From Yersinia aleksiciae (GTDB lineage Bacteria > Pseudomonadota > Gammaproteobacteria > Enterobacterales > Enterobacteriaceae): DNA of 64,000 bases. The position numbers were made by a program, and so were the translations under genes. Location: NCBI RefSeq assembly GCF_001047675.1, contig NZ_CP011975.1, positions 1,466,073 to 1,530,072 on the forward strand, in the 5' to 3' direction. A model generated the notes under the pieces. That model was not told where the DNA came from, ran no database searches, and was given only the letters and a program-made list of their open reading frames with translations. The first letter of the stretch is position 1. The number at the start of each line of letters is the position of its first letter. Shown piece by piece: positions 9,697 through 17,727 of this stretch.

Positions 9697-10473
9697 TTAT
9701 TTTCCGCTCAATGCGTTATGAATAGTATCGAGCCACACTGGCACACCCAGACTGAATGACTCAAGGAACTTCATGTCGAATCCACGGAAGAAACCACTGA
9801 GCACGAACAACAGCACAATCACTGTCATCATGATTTTCGTGACTTTATTCCAGCCACTTTCCTCAACACCTTTACCAATTAAAATACCCAGTACCAGACC
9901 TGGAACCGCGTTACCCATAATTAACTGTGCCAAGCCGCCGAAAATAGTGGCCCAGAAACCAGAACGGCGTCCGGCATCAATAGCCGCTAACCAGAAAATA
10001 ACTGGCATCACGGTGTTAACCAGAATATTGGCGGCAGGCACCAAGACTTTAATTGCCGTGACCTGCAATGCCGCCGGAACCGCTGAAGCCGTGGTATTTA
10101 GGAAGCTGACGACAATCACCCCGATAATCCCGCAAGCAATAGCCATCTTTTTCGGGTTATGCATGGTTTCCGCCACATTACGATTTTTAATCATCAATGC
10201 TGCGGCACCCCAGTTCGGGATAATGCGGTGGTCGACGTCTTGAGTAAACGCCCCTGCGGCGACCGATGAAGCCCAGGCGTTGAAGAAGAAGCCTAGCCCG
10301 AAGGAGAAATGCGATGCCGGATCGCCCTCACACGAGTTCAACTCGCCCAAGGTACGAAACGCGCCCATGCCCTGTATTGTCGGCGCATGGAACATACGGG
10401 CGGCCCCAACACCAACCCCCACACCGACCAGTCCGCCGATAATAATCGACTTAAAAAGAATAATTAAAAACAT
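9697..10473 (-). CDS. DUF4311-family membrane protein
   Basis: 258 residues from the ATG at 10473, which has AAAGGA seven bases upstream; the frame also opens 6 bases earlier, too close to that SD. Six or seven hydrophobic segments are visible. Conserved features include GGLVGVGVGVGAARMFHAP near the N-terminus, the polar stretch GELNSCEGDPASHFSFG, and GNAVPGLVLGILIGKG, reminiscent of re-entrant loops in carriers. It is the partner of DUF4310, 18 bases upstream. The function is not known; a permease role is inferred from topology and operon context. Confidence 0.82.
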   Translation of the reverse strand: MFLIILFKSIIIGGLVGVGVGVGAARMFHAPTIQGMGAFRTLGELNSCEGDPASHFSFGLGFFFNAWASSVAAGAFTQDVDHRIIPNWGAAALMIKNRNVAETMHNPKKMAIACGIIGVIVVSFLNTTASAVPAALQVTAIKVLVPAANILVNTVMPVIFWLAAIDAGRRSGFWATIFGGLAQLIMGNAVPGLVLGILIGKGVEESGWNKVTKIMMTVIVLLFVLSGFFRGFDMKFLESFSLGVPVWLDTIHNALSGK

Positions 10474-10558
10474 CACCATATCCTTTCATCTATAAGCCAC
10501 ACCCAAGCAATTTAAGTTGCAGCTAACTGCAAATAAAAGTGCGGTGGGAATAGACTTT

Positions 10559-10855
10559 TTATTTAGAAACGAAGACAACCTTTTCTGTGTCAATAATTGT
10601 CACGTTCACAGTAATATCTAATTCAACACTGTATGTTTTTCTTTCTCTCGGTAGAAAAAAGAATAAAAACTTCTCTTTTTTCACTGATAATTCAGCGCGT
10701 AATACTTTTACGTCTTGTGGTTCAATCCGTAATAGAATATTTTGCGTCGACTTCAGCACCGTATTTTGGACATTACCAAGCGCATTAGCGAAAGCTTTAC
10801 CCTTGGTATCACCTTTACCTTTTACCTGTACCTGAGTGGTATATTGCTCTTTCAT
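10559..10855 (-). CDS. DUF4312-family small soluble protein
   Basis: 98 residues, soluble, rich in Lys and Val, predicted beta-alpha mix (QVQVKGKGDTKGKAFANALG ... YSVELDITVNVTIIDTEK). It matches DUF4312, found only with DUF4310/4311/SFCGS genes. Its ATG overlaps the stop of the SFCGS gene (TAATG), so the two are probably made in equal amounts and may bind each other. The 85 bases downstream before DUF4311 contain no gene. Confidence 0.8.
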   Translation of the reverse strand: MKEQYTTQVQVKGKGDTKGKAFANALGNVQNTVLKSTQNILLRIEPQDVKVLRAELSVKKEKFLFFFLPRERKTYSVELDITVNVTIIDTEKVVFVSK

Positions 10856-11220
10856 TACGGCTGGCCATATTTCTTGATATAAGCTTCCACTAACTTCTGC
10901 CCTAGTTCTTCTTTATCCATAAATCCGAAGCCTAATACCTTGCAACCTTCATTTATTGCCGTCACACCTTCTTCGACTGAACGCATGCCGTATTTTGCTT
11001 TGTAGCCATACTTATTTTGGGCAGTAATCGCACCCGCGCCACCGCTACCACAGAATGAAATACCGAAGTCCGCTTTTTCGCTATTCATCACATCACCCAG
11101 CTTCATGTCTGCGGCAACACCGGGAATAACCACCACGCGGCCACCAGCTAATTCAACCCCTTGCCCAACTTTCTGGCCTTTACCTAAACGGTCACCAATC
11201 ACAACGGTAATTTGACTCAT
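10855..11220 (-). CDS. SFCGS-family glycine-rich protein
   Basis: 121 residues, soluble, alpha/beta. The defining motif is GISFCGSGGAGAITAQNKYG, with a single prominent Cys beside a Gly-rich loop. The C-terminus reads KVLGFGFMDKEELGQKLVEAY. The size, single exposed Cys and partnership with two membrane proteins and a PRD/EIIA regulator resemble PTS EIIB components, but the sequence is not a known EIIB. Cys phosphorylation is therefore only a hypothesis. A metabolite-sensing or nucleotide-binding role is an alternative. Confidence 0.82.
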   Translation of the reverse strand: MSQITVVIGDRLGKGQKVGQGVELAGGRVVVIPGVAADMKLGDVMNSEKADFGISFCGSGGAGAITAQNKYGYKAKYGMRSVEEGVTAINEGCKVLGFGFMDKEELGQKLVEAYIKKYGQP

Positions 11221-11243
11221 AGTCTCTTCTCCAGATCACTGTT

Positions 11244-11588
11244 TTATGGGTTATTATCTTTCGCTACTTCAAAATGAACCGACAATAAGTACGCTTCCTC
11301 AATGGGTAAATTGGCAAATTTGTCGACAACTTGCTGGGCCATTTGCATCGAATGTGCCGAAATCTCATCGAATAATGATTTATCCACTTCAGGTAATGGC
11401 TCGCCAGTTATTGAACGCAACACCATGGCACGAATATGTGAGCTCAACATTTGCTGTTGAACATCGTTGGTAAAAATATTTTCGGCATTTAGCATCGCGG
11501 TAATTTCAGCTAATACCCGCTCAGTGATGATAATGGCTTCTTCCACTCCAGGTTCCTCGGCTGCATTCAATGCGGCTACATCATTCAC
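11244..11588 (-). CDS. Stand-alone PRD-domain protein
   Basis: 114 residues, all-helical, with two histidine positions typical of PTS regulation domains (QQMLSSHIRAMVLRS and YLLSVHFEVAKDN). The start is GTG with AGAGGA eight bases upstream. It is the first gene of the operon. A single PRD without a DNA- or RNA-binding domain may act as a phosphorylation sensor that partners the 642-residue regulator at the operon's other end. The assignment rests on the His-centred helices and the operon; it is less certain than the neighbours. Confidence 0.65.
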   Translation of the reverse strand: MNDVAALNAAEEPGVEEAIIITERVLAEITAMLNAENIFTNDVQQQMLSSHIRAMVLRSITGEPLPEVDKSLFDEISAHSMQMAQQVVDKFANLPIEEAYLLSVHFEVAKDNNP

Positions 11589-11914
11589 GCTGGCAATCCT
11601 CTATTTCTTGCTGTAATAGCTTTCTGACTACAAAGGCAGGTCAGCGACCTTCCCTCTGCGCGATAACATCACCCTACCTGCTAGCGGAATAGGTGTGTAG
11701 CGGCATTTTTTCCAGTTCAAAGTGGAAATGTCGTGTACTGGGGGGATCACATTCGCAAAATAGGTGATTACATGGCTAACTTAATCATTAACAACAAAAT
11801 AACTTTTATATAAATGCACAGTGAATGGCGGTGACGGAAAAAAGTTCGTGATCCGGATCTCTTTCTTTTCTAGCCGGAAGCGCCTAATATCAGATCAATA
11901 TTAAGTTATTTTCG
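11589..11914. other. Divergent regulatory region between the dga-like operon and rnk
   Basis: This segment must hold the promoter of the leftward operon and of rnk. The part from 11760 to 11830 is AT-rich. I looked for a sigma-54 -24/-12 element on the minus strand, because LevR/DgaR-type systems use one, and found no convincing match, consistent with the operon regulator lacking an AAA+ domain. No single sigma-70 promoter stands out. Confidence 0.4.
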
Positions 11915-11951
11915 AACACCCCCTCTCCTATGGCGTGGGGGTGTTGTTTTT
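11915..11951 (+). terminator. Terminator-like hairpin in the rnk leader (putative attenuator)
   Basis: Arms AACACCCCC (11915-11923) and GGGGGTGTT (11937-11945) are followed by GTTTTT, giving a textbook intrinsic terminator only 31 bases before the rnk start codon. It points into rnk, so it would abort transcription before the gene unless opened. A leader attenuator upstream of enterobacterial rnk genes has been proposed from comparative terminator analysis (rnk leader motif). The alternative antiterminator pairing is not obvious to me. Confidence 0.7.
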
Positions 11952-11982
11952 ATGTTTTGCTGAAATTGAATTGGAGAGTGGT

Positions 11983-12393
11983 ATGACCAAGCCAACCATC
12001 ACGATTAACGAGCTGGATGCTGAACGTTTGGATGCGTTACTGGCGCAACCGGCCTTTGCCGGTACTGTGGTCGCACAAGCGCTCAATGAAGAACTGGATC
12101 GCGCAGAAATTCTGCCACCGAATGCCATTCCGGCAGATGTGGTGACCATGAATAGCCGTGTGCGTTTTCGCGATTTGAATAATCAGGAAGAGCACATCCG
12201 CACGCTGGTTTATCCAGCCTCGCTGAAAGACAGCAACGAGCAACTCTCGGTGATGGCACCTTTAGGTGCGGCATTGCTGGGCTTGCACGTCAATGACGAA
12301 ATCAGTTGGAAATTGCCGGGTGGCGATGAAACGCGCATTACTGTGCTGGAGTTGCTGTATCAGCCAGAAGCCGCTGGTGAATTCCACCGTTAA
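11983..12393 (+). CDS. rnk: Regulator of nucleoside diphosphate kinase
   Basis: 136 residues beginning [20 protein letters not shown], as in E. coli Rnk, with a C-terminal GreA-like domain ([21 protein letters not shown]). The frame opens upstream, but the ATG at 11983 follows TTGGAGAGTGGT and gives the usual length. Rnk binds RNA polymerase near the secondary channel like Gre/DksA factors, and its dosage affects nucleoside diphosphate kinase and alginate or polyphosphate-linked pathways in other bacteria. It is monocistronic with an attenuator-like leader. Confidence 0.93.
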   Translation: MTKPTITINELDAERLDALLAQPAFAGTVVAQALNEELDRAEILPPNAIPADVVTMNSRVRFRDLNNQEEHIRTLVYPASLKDSNEQLSVMAPLGAALLGLHVNDEISWKLPGGDETRITVLELLYQPEAAGEFHR

Positions 12394-12444
12394 TCGACAA
12401 TAAATGCCGATAGATGTTGATTGCAACGTCAACGCATAAGTTGT

Positions 12445-12476
12445 GAGGGTAACAGCCGAAGGCCATTACCCTCTTT
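12445..12476. terminator. Probable terminator between convergent rnk and cybC
   Basis: Arms GAGGGTAA (12445-12452) and TTACCCTC (12466-12473) surround a GC-rich loop. The arm is followed by only a short TTT on the plus strand, so efficiency is uncertain. The position between convergent genes suits a bidirectional terminator. Confidence 0.6.
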
Positions 12477-12483
12477 CAGCGTA

Positions 12484-12870
12484 TTAGCGGTATTTTTTGT
12501 GGAAGGTATCGCGGGTGGTTTTGAAATCTTGGGCTGCTTTTTTAGCGTCATCCAGTTTGCCTTGATTCGCTAATGCCAGCGCACCATCAATCTGTCCGAT
12601 CAATAAATCCAAACCATGGCGGAAATCCTTCACCTCCGCGCTCCCCTCGCCTTTACTCTTCAGTTTGGTAGGAATACCCTTTTGCGCATCCAGTGCCGCC
12701 ACGCGCATCGCAGCTAAGCCTTGTTTGATTACCTCTGTAGAGTCAGCCTTCAACACTTTGCCGTAATTCTCGGCAATGGTGTCCATGTTATCCGCCACAC
12801 TGGCCGCCATTGCTAACGTGCTGGCGCTGAGTAACACTGCCGCCATTAACGCCATCATTTTCTTACCCAT
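12484..12870 (-). CDS. cybC: Soluble cytochrome b562
   Basis: 128 residues from the ATG at 12870; the frame opens further upstream but has no signal peptide there. A signal peptide (MGKKMMALMAAVLLSASTLAMA) precedes a mature four-helix bundle. Mature Met7 (ASVADNM) and the C-terminal His in FHKKYR are the two haem ligands known for E. coli cytochrome b562. The motif RVAALDAQK and the stretch KDFRHGLDLLIGQIDGAL fit the family. It is a periplasmic electron carrier of unclear partner. Confidence 0.93.
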   Translation of the reverse strand: MGKKMMALMAAVLLSASTLAMAASVADNMDTIAENYGKVLKADSTEVIKQGLAAMRVAALDAQKGIPTKLKSKGEGSAEVKDFRHGLDLLIGQIDGALALANQGKLDDAKKAAQDFKTTRDTFHKKYR

Positions 12871-13035
12871 GCTCACATTCCTTATAATTATTGTTAACTG
12901 AATAGTTATCATTGGTGCATTGCTCCTACTTAACATAGGCAATGGGCGGGCAAACTGACAATGATTTTTTATTGTCAGTTGAGAAAATGGGAATGGGAGT
13001 ACGAGCCAAAGAGCGAGCTGAGCGACGACAAAGCA

Positions 13036-13064
13036 AACAAAACCGCCCGTATTTCTACAGGCGG
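13036..13064 (-). terminator. Intrinsic terminator of pmbA
   Basis: On the minus strand a 9-base-pair stem (CCGCCTGTA with TACGGGCGG, one G-T pair, loop GAAA) is followed by TTTTGTTTG. It lies 32 bases after the pmbA stop codon. Confidence 0.75.
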
Positions 13065-13095
13065 GAGATGGAACGAGCATATGACAGAAGAGTTA

Positions 13096-14436
13096 TTATT
13101 CGCCTGCGATTTTCATCGCCGGTAATAAAACAGAGCCACACTGGATGTTACTGCGGAGTTCGATATCACTGCCGACACTCACGATATTGCGCAGCATATC
13201 TTTCAGGTTACCGGCAATGGTGATCTCACTCACCGGATACTGAATCTCACCGTTTTCAACCCAGAAACCGGCGGCACCGCGAGAGTAATCACCGGTCACG
13301 GTACTGACCCCTTGGCCCATCAGTTCAGTCACCACCAAGCCTTTATCCAGTTGCTTCAGCATCCCAGCGAAATCCTGGCCCTGACCGGCAATGCGCCAGT
13401 TATGGATACCCCCGGCATGCCCTGTGCTTTGCAGCCCCAATTTACGGGCCGAATAGCTGGTCAGCAGATAGGTTTGCAGGATCCCATCCTTGACGATATC
13501 TCGTTGCAGCGTGCGCACACCTTCACTGTCGAACGGCGTTGAAGCCAGACCGCGCAATAAATGCGGATGCTCTTCAATGGTCAGCCATTCGGGCAGAATC
13601 TGCTTGCCGAGGTGATCGAGCAAGAAAGTCGATTTGCGATAAATATTGCCGCCACTGATAGCGGACACCAGATGGCCGAATAAGCCCGTCGCCACTTCGG
13701 CGGCAAACAGTACCGGTGACTGCATGGTCGGCAGCTTACGCGGGGATAAACGGGACAAGGTGCGACGGGCGCACTCTTCACCCACCCATTCCGGGTTGGC
13801 TAAATCCTCCATCCGCCGACCAATGGTATAGGCATAATCCCGCTCCATATCGCCATTGTGCTCAGCGATAACACTGCTGGAGAGCGAATGGCGGCTGGAG
13901 CAATAGCTCTGCAACATGCCGTGGCTGTTGCCGAAGACCTTGATGCCATAGTGGCTGTTAAAGCTGCCACCTTCGGTATTGGTAATCCGCTTGTCCGCCT
14001 GTAATGCCGCTTGTTCTGCGCGCGCAGCCAACAAGATACCTTGCTCAGCATCCAAATCGCTCGGATGGAACAGATCCAGATCCGGCGCTGCAAAGGCCAA
14101 TAGCGATTTTTCTGCTGGCCCCGCGTAAGGGTCAGGCGAGGTATAGCGGGCGATATCCAACGCCGCCTGCACGGTACGCGCGACCGCATCCGGATTTAAG
14201 TCGGTGGTGGAGGCACTGCCTTTGCGTTGCTGGTGATAAACGGTAATTCCCAGCGCACCATCGCTGTTGAACTCCACGTTTTCCACTTCACCAAAGCGAG
14301 TGCTGACGCTAATTCCGGTGGTTTTGCTGACGGCAACTTCGGCCGCATCAGAACCGGCACGGGCCAATTCCAAAGCCTGTGCAACAGCTTGTTCCAGCGT
14401 TTTACGCTGTTCTGCAACTTGAGTGACTACTTTCAT
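13096..14436 (-). CDS. pmbA: Metalloprotease PmbA/TldE subunit
   Basis: 446 residues from the ATG at 14436 ([18 protein letters not shown]), the usual family length; the frame opens 132 bases earlier. TldE pairs with TldD to form a heterodimeric metalloprotease that degrades unfolded peptides, matures microcin B17 and removes CcdA in E. coli. PmbA lacks the zinc-binding HExxxH of TldD, and none is visible here. The partner tldD lies 8 kb away (22471-23916). C-terminal motifs [17 protein letters not shown] and [18 protein letters not shown] sequence are present. Divergent from yjgA. Confidence 0.93.
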   Translation of the reverse strand: MKVVTQVAEQRKTLEQAVAQALELARAGSDAAEVAVSKTTGISVSTRFGEVENVEFNSDGALGITVYHQQRKGSASTTDLNPDAVARTVQAALDIARYTSPDPYAGPAEKSLLAFAAPDLDLFHPSDLDAEQGILLAARAEQAALQADKRITNTEGGSFNSHYGIKVFGNSHGMLQSYCSSRHSLSSSVIAEHNGDMERDYAYTIGRRMEDLANPEWVGEECARRTLSRLSPRKLPTMQSPVLFAAEVATGLFGHLVSAISGGNIYRKSTFLLDHLGKQILPEWLTIEEHPHLLRGLASTPFDSEGVRTLQRDIVKDGILQTYLLTSYSARKLGLQSTGHAGGIHNWRIAGQGQDFAGMLKQLDKGLVVTELMGQGVSTVTGDYSRGAAGFWVENGEIQYPVSEITIAGNLKDMLRNIVSVGSDIELRSNIQCGSVLLPAMKIAGE

Positions 14437-14604
14437 CGATCTGCCATAATTAATGAGATAATCGTTCAGGAAAGTGTCGTAATACGACGACTTACACGGA
14501 TAAAATAGAGAACGCCATACTTTTGAGTCTATCAGAGATCTTTGTACAATTTCGCAGAAAGCCAACAACCTGCTACGATTAGCCTCTTTTTAAGGAATTT
14601 GACC

Positions 14605-15153
14605 ATGAACAAACAGCCCGAAGACTGGCTAGATGAAGTCCCAGAAGATAAAAATGACGATGATGACGAAATCATCTGGGTCAGTAAAAGTGAAATCAAA
14701 CGCGATGCCGAAGCATTGAAAGATCTCGGTACCGAGCTGGTTGAGCTAGGTAAAAATGCGCTGGAGAAGATCCCGCTGGATGAAGATCTGTTGGCAGCCA
14801 TCGAGCTGGCACAGAAAATCAAGAAAGAAGGCCGCCGTCGCCAGATTCAGTTAATTGGTAAAATGCTGCGCGCCCGTGATGTAGAGCCGATTCAGACCGC
14901 CTTGGATAAGTTGAAGAACCGTCACAACCAACAAATTTCGCTGTTCCATAAACTGGAAACGCTGCGCGATCGCTTGGTTGAAGAAGGTGATGATGTCATT
15001 CCAACCGTATTGGATCTGTATCCAGATGCTGATCGCCAGCAACTGCGTAGTTTGGTGCGTAATGCCCAAAAAGAGAAAGCCGCGAATAAACCGCCAAAAT
15101 CCTTCCGCCAGATCTTCCAATATCTGCGCGAATTGGCAGAAAAACAGCAGTAA
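14605..15153 (+). CDS. yjgA: Ribosome-associated protein YjgA (DarP)
   Basis: 182 residues from the ATG at 14605, preceded by TAAGGAATTTGACC. The sequence ([16 protein letters not shown] ... [17 protein letters not shown] ... [18 protein letters not shown]) follows E. coli YjgA/DarP almost throughout. DarP binds late 50S ribosomal precursors and helps their maturation. The acidic N-terminus and highly charged helices are typical. The divergent partner is pmbA. Confidence 0.94.
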   Translation: MNKQPEDWLDEVPEDKNDDDDEIIWVSKSEIKRDAEALKDLGTELVELGKNALEKIPLDEDLLAAIELAQKIKKEGRRRQIQLIGKMLRARDVEPIQTALDKLKNRHNQQISLFHKLETLRDRLVEEGDDVIPTVLDLYPDADRQQLRSLVRNAQKEKAANKPPKSFRQIFQYLRELAEKQQ

Positions 15154-15178
15154 TCAGGCGACAGACGAAACCTGTTCA

Positions 15179-15300
15179 ATTAGGCGTAATTATCGCAGTC
15201 AGCTTGAGCACGGACAGCGCACAGGACCCGAAGCGTACACGCAGTACGTGAGGAGTCCGAACACTGCCCAGGCTCAAGATGGCAGGTAAAATAGCCTAAT
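15179..15300. repeat. Imperfect palindromic intergenic repeat, about 122 bp
   Basis: Inverted ends ATTAGGC (15179-15185) and GCCTAAT (15294-15300) enclose nested inverted segments, for example CTTGAGC / GCTCAAG and CGGAC / GTCCG. The RNA or single strand could fold into one long hairpin. The central ACGCAGTACGTGAGGA block resembles a repeat I recall from many Yersinia and Serratia intergenic regions. The right end overlaps the barstar stop codon. Confidence 0.65.
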
Positions 15301-15562
15301 TAATATTAAAACGCAGACTACCTGCCAACTCCTCTTCCGCCTCTTCGAACAGCAACACTATCGCCCCAAAACGGCGTTTCCGGCGGTGATTGAAATGGAT
15401 AAATTCAATCTCTACCGGCAATGCTATCTCGCCCGTGACCACATCCCATAGCGCATCCAGATTGGCTCCGAAACCTTCGCTCAGCGCAAATTTTTGGGAA
15501 AATTCACGATAAAATGCAGGAAGATCCGGTATATGGTCAAAATCGAATACCACTTTTACCAT
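15296..15562 (-). CDS. Barstar-family ribonuclease inhibitor
   Basis: 88 residues with the barstar signature (IPDLPAFYREFSQKFAL, GFGANLDALWDVVTGEI, acidic C-terminal EEAEEELAG). In barstar the acidic helix occupies the active site of barnase. It lies 4 bases downstream of the barnase-like gene on the same strand, so it is probably translated from the same mRNA and protects the cytoplasm from any unexported enzyme. Confidence 0.88.
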   Translation of the reverse strand: MVKVVFDFDHIPDLPAFYREFSQKFALSEGFGANLDALWDVVTGEIALPVEIEFIHFNHRRKRRFGAIVLLFEEAEEELAGSLRFNIN

Positions 15563-15566
15563 CTTC

Positions 15567-16043
15567 TCACTCCATCCGAATGAAATGCTTGTAGTGATCC
15601 TGAGTCAGATAAATCAGGCCATCATTAGAATACAGCAAACGATCACTACCGCGATGGCCGCAGCGATAATTCACATCAGCCTCACGCCAGTTGCGCCCTT
15701 TGGCATCGGGTAATTGACGTTCTCGGTTAGAAAAACGATCGCCACCAATGGCTCGCCCCGGCAACACCTTACACAAATTACCCTCTTTCGGGTCCCAACC
15801 CTTCTCACGGGCCTGCTGCTTAGTCATGTAAAAGTCCGGCAGGCGATGATGCTCATGGATGTATTTCGCCACCGGTTTGGGCTGCGTTAATTGTTCGATG
15901 GACGCGGGCGCCGATACCGATGGTCGCTCCAGATCGGGCGTTTGACCGATATCACGCGCAGTGATGCCGCCAAAGCCTTGTAATACTGCCACGATCAGCA
16001 GCGCCGCCGCGCCCAGAATAGCAATAAGTCGTTTATTCATCAT
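15567..16043 (-). CDS. Exported barnase-family ribonuclease
   Basis: 158 residues: an N-terminal membrane/signal segment (RLIAILGAAALLIVAVLQGF), a linker of about 45 residues and a C-terminal barnase domain. All three catalytic residues of barnase have counterparts: Glu in WREADVNY, Arg in SDRLLYS and His in LTQDHYKHF. The family cleaves RNA after guanosine without metal. An AAGGAGAACC site precedes the start. The enzyme is likely periplasmic or secreted. The inhibitor follows downstream. Confidence 0.9.
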   Translation of the reverse strand: MMNKRLIAILGAAALLIVAVLQGFGGITARDIGQTPDLERPSVSAPASIEQLTQPKPVAKYIHEHHRLPDFYMTKQQAREKGWDPKEGNLCKVLPGRAIGGDRFSNRERQLPDAKGRNWREADVNYRCGHRGSDRLLYSNDGLIYLTQDHYKHFIRME

Positions 16044-16138
16044 GGTTCTCCTTAACCCTTAGGCTTCCAATAATGGTTGTATACACATCGTGATAACCCA
16101 TGCCCACTGTTGCAATCAAGCTGACTCGTTAATCTGAC

Positions 16139-17611
16139 TTATAAATTGCCCAGATGCAGGGTTTTGACTTCCATAAACTCATCTAACCCTAGCACGGAAC
16201 CTTCGCGGCCAAGGCCGGATTCTTTCACGCCACCAAAAGGGGCCAGCTCCGTAGAAACCGAGCTTTCATTGACGCCAATCATGCCACTTTCCAATGCATC
16301 CGAAACCCGAAACACGCGTTGCAGGTCCTGCGTATAGAAGTAAGCCGCCAGTCCGAATGGTGTGTCATTTGCCCGCTTAATCACTTCAGCTTCCGTTTTA
16401 AAGCGGAAGCAAGCTGCCAGTGGGCCAAATGTCTCTTCAGACGCCACTTTCATCTGCTCATTGGCGTCGGCAATAACGGTAGGCTGGAAAAAATTACCGC
16501 CCAATTCATGGCGATGGCCCCCCACCAGCAGCCGACCGCCTTTTTCAAGCGCGTCTTTGACGTGATCTTCGACTTTCTCCAGACCCGCAATATTAATCAG
16601 CGGTCCCATATCGACGTCTTTATCCATCCCATTGCCCACTTTCAGTTTTTTAACCTCAGCGGCCAAGTGGCTGACGAACGCATTGTAAATGCCCTCTTGA
16701 ATATAGAAGCGGTTGACGCAAACACAGACTTGTCCGGCATTGCGGAATTTACAGGCCATCGCCCCCGCGACCGCCGCATCTAAGTCAGCATCATCGAACA
16801 CGATATAGGGTGCGTTGCCCCCCAGCTCCATGGAGATCTTTTTCATGGTGGCGGCGGCATTACGCATCAGGGTTTTGCCCACTTCAGTCGAGCCAGTGAA
16901 GGAGATCTTACGCACTTCAGAACTGGCCATGATGGCATCGCTGATAGCATGGGTGTCACCGGCAACACCATTAATAACACCCGCAGGCACGCCCGCTTTT
17001 TCAGCCAGTGCCAGCAAGGCAAAAGCGGACAGTGGCGTGTTATTGGCGGGTTTAATCAGCCCGGTACAGCCCGCGGCCAATGCTGGCCCCAATTTGCGGG
17101 TGAGCATTGCCAACGGGAAATTCCACGGTGTGATGGCAGCGACAACGCCGACTGGTTCGCGGGTGGCAAAAATACGCGCCCCCTCTTTGGCGGGAGGAAT
17201 GATTTCACCGTTGGCACGTTTGGCCTGCTCACTAAACCATTGAATAAAGCTGGCGGCATAGGCCACCTCGCCTAATGCTTCTTTCAGTGGTTTACCTTGC
17301 TCGGAAACCATTATCTCAGCTAATGATTGCTGATGTTCCATAATCAGCAGATACCAACGCTGTAGGATCTCAGCCCGCTGTTTGGCTGGCCTTTTGCGCC
17401 AGGCAGGAAATGCCTCACTGGCCGCTTTGATGGCGGCTTCGGTCTCTTGTTTCCCGGCTTTGGCCACTTTAGCCACCAGTTCGCCAGTGGCTGGATTACA
17501 GACGTCGAAAGTGTCTTGAGCCGGACACCATTTTCCGCCGGCAAAATAACCGATATGGTAAACGCCGTCGCTGTGTTGCTGGTCCTGCAAGGGGCTTTGT
17601 TCTGACATCAT
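16139..17611 (-). CDS. gabD: NAD(P)-dependent succinate-semialdehyde dehydrogenase
   Basis: 490 residues, aldehyde dehydrogenase superfamily. The catalytic Cys is in FRNAGQVCVCVNR and the general base Glu in SMELGGNAP; the PWNFPLAM segment and FTGSTEVGK cofactor motif are also present. The whole matches GabD, which oxidises succinate semialdehyde from GABA to succinate. The start has AGGAGG five bases upstream. No gabT or gabP is beside it, so the semialdehyde source must be elsewhere. A related aldehyde specificity is possible. Confidence 0.85.
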   Translation of the reverse strand: MMSEQSPLQDQQHSDGVYHIGYFAGGKWCPAQDTFDVCNPATGELVAKVAKAGKQETEAAIKAASEAFPAWRKRPAKQRAEILQRWYLLIMEHQQSLAEIMVSEQGKPLKEALGEVAYAASFIQWFSEQAKRANGEIIPPAKEGARIFATREPVGVVAAITPWNFPLAMLTRKLGPALAAGCTGLIKPANNTPLSAFALLALAEKAGVPAGVINGVAGDTHAISDAIMASSEVRKISFTGSTEVGKTLMRNAAATMKKISMELGGNAPYIVFDDADLDAAVAGAMACKFRNAGQVCVCVNRFYIQEGIYNAFVSHLAAEVKKLKVGNGMDKDVDMGPLINIAGLEKVEDHVKDALEKGGRLLVGGHRHELGGNFFQPTVIADANEQMKVASEETFGPLAACFRFKTEAEVIKRANDTPFGLAAYFYTQDLQRVFRVSDALESGMIGVNESSVSTELAPFGGVKESGLGREGSVLGLDEFMEVKTLHLGNL

Positions 17612-17727
17612 GTCAACCTCCTTAGGGAAATGATGCCCCCAACAATGGAGGGCGAGGAAGGGTGGTTCCAGATTCAGTATAGCCTTTGAAAAAGCGATAA
17701 GGACAGCTTAGGTCGTTTCGACTGATA

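Noticed and set aside
9025..11220. Classical PTS EIIC/EIID and EIIA/EIIB genes
   Set aside because: Neither the membrane proteins nor the small proteins show motifs of any PTS family that I know; only the organisation is reminiscent.
11589..11760. Sigma-54 promoter for the dga-like operon
   Set aside because: No GG-N10-GC spaced element of acceptable quality on the minus strand, and the operon regulator lacks an AAA+ domain.
12892..12920. Fur box upstream of cybC
   Set aside because: The ATGATAACTATTC stretch matches the consensus on one side only.
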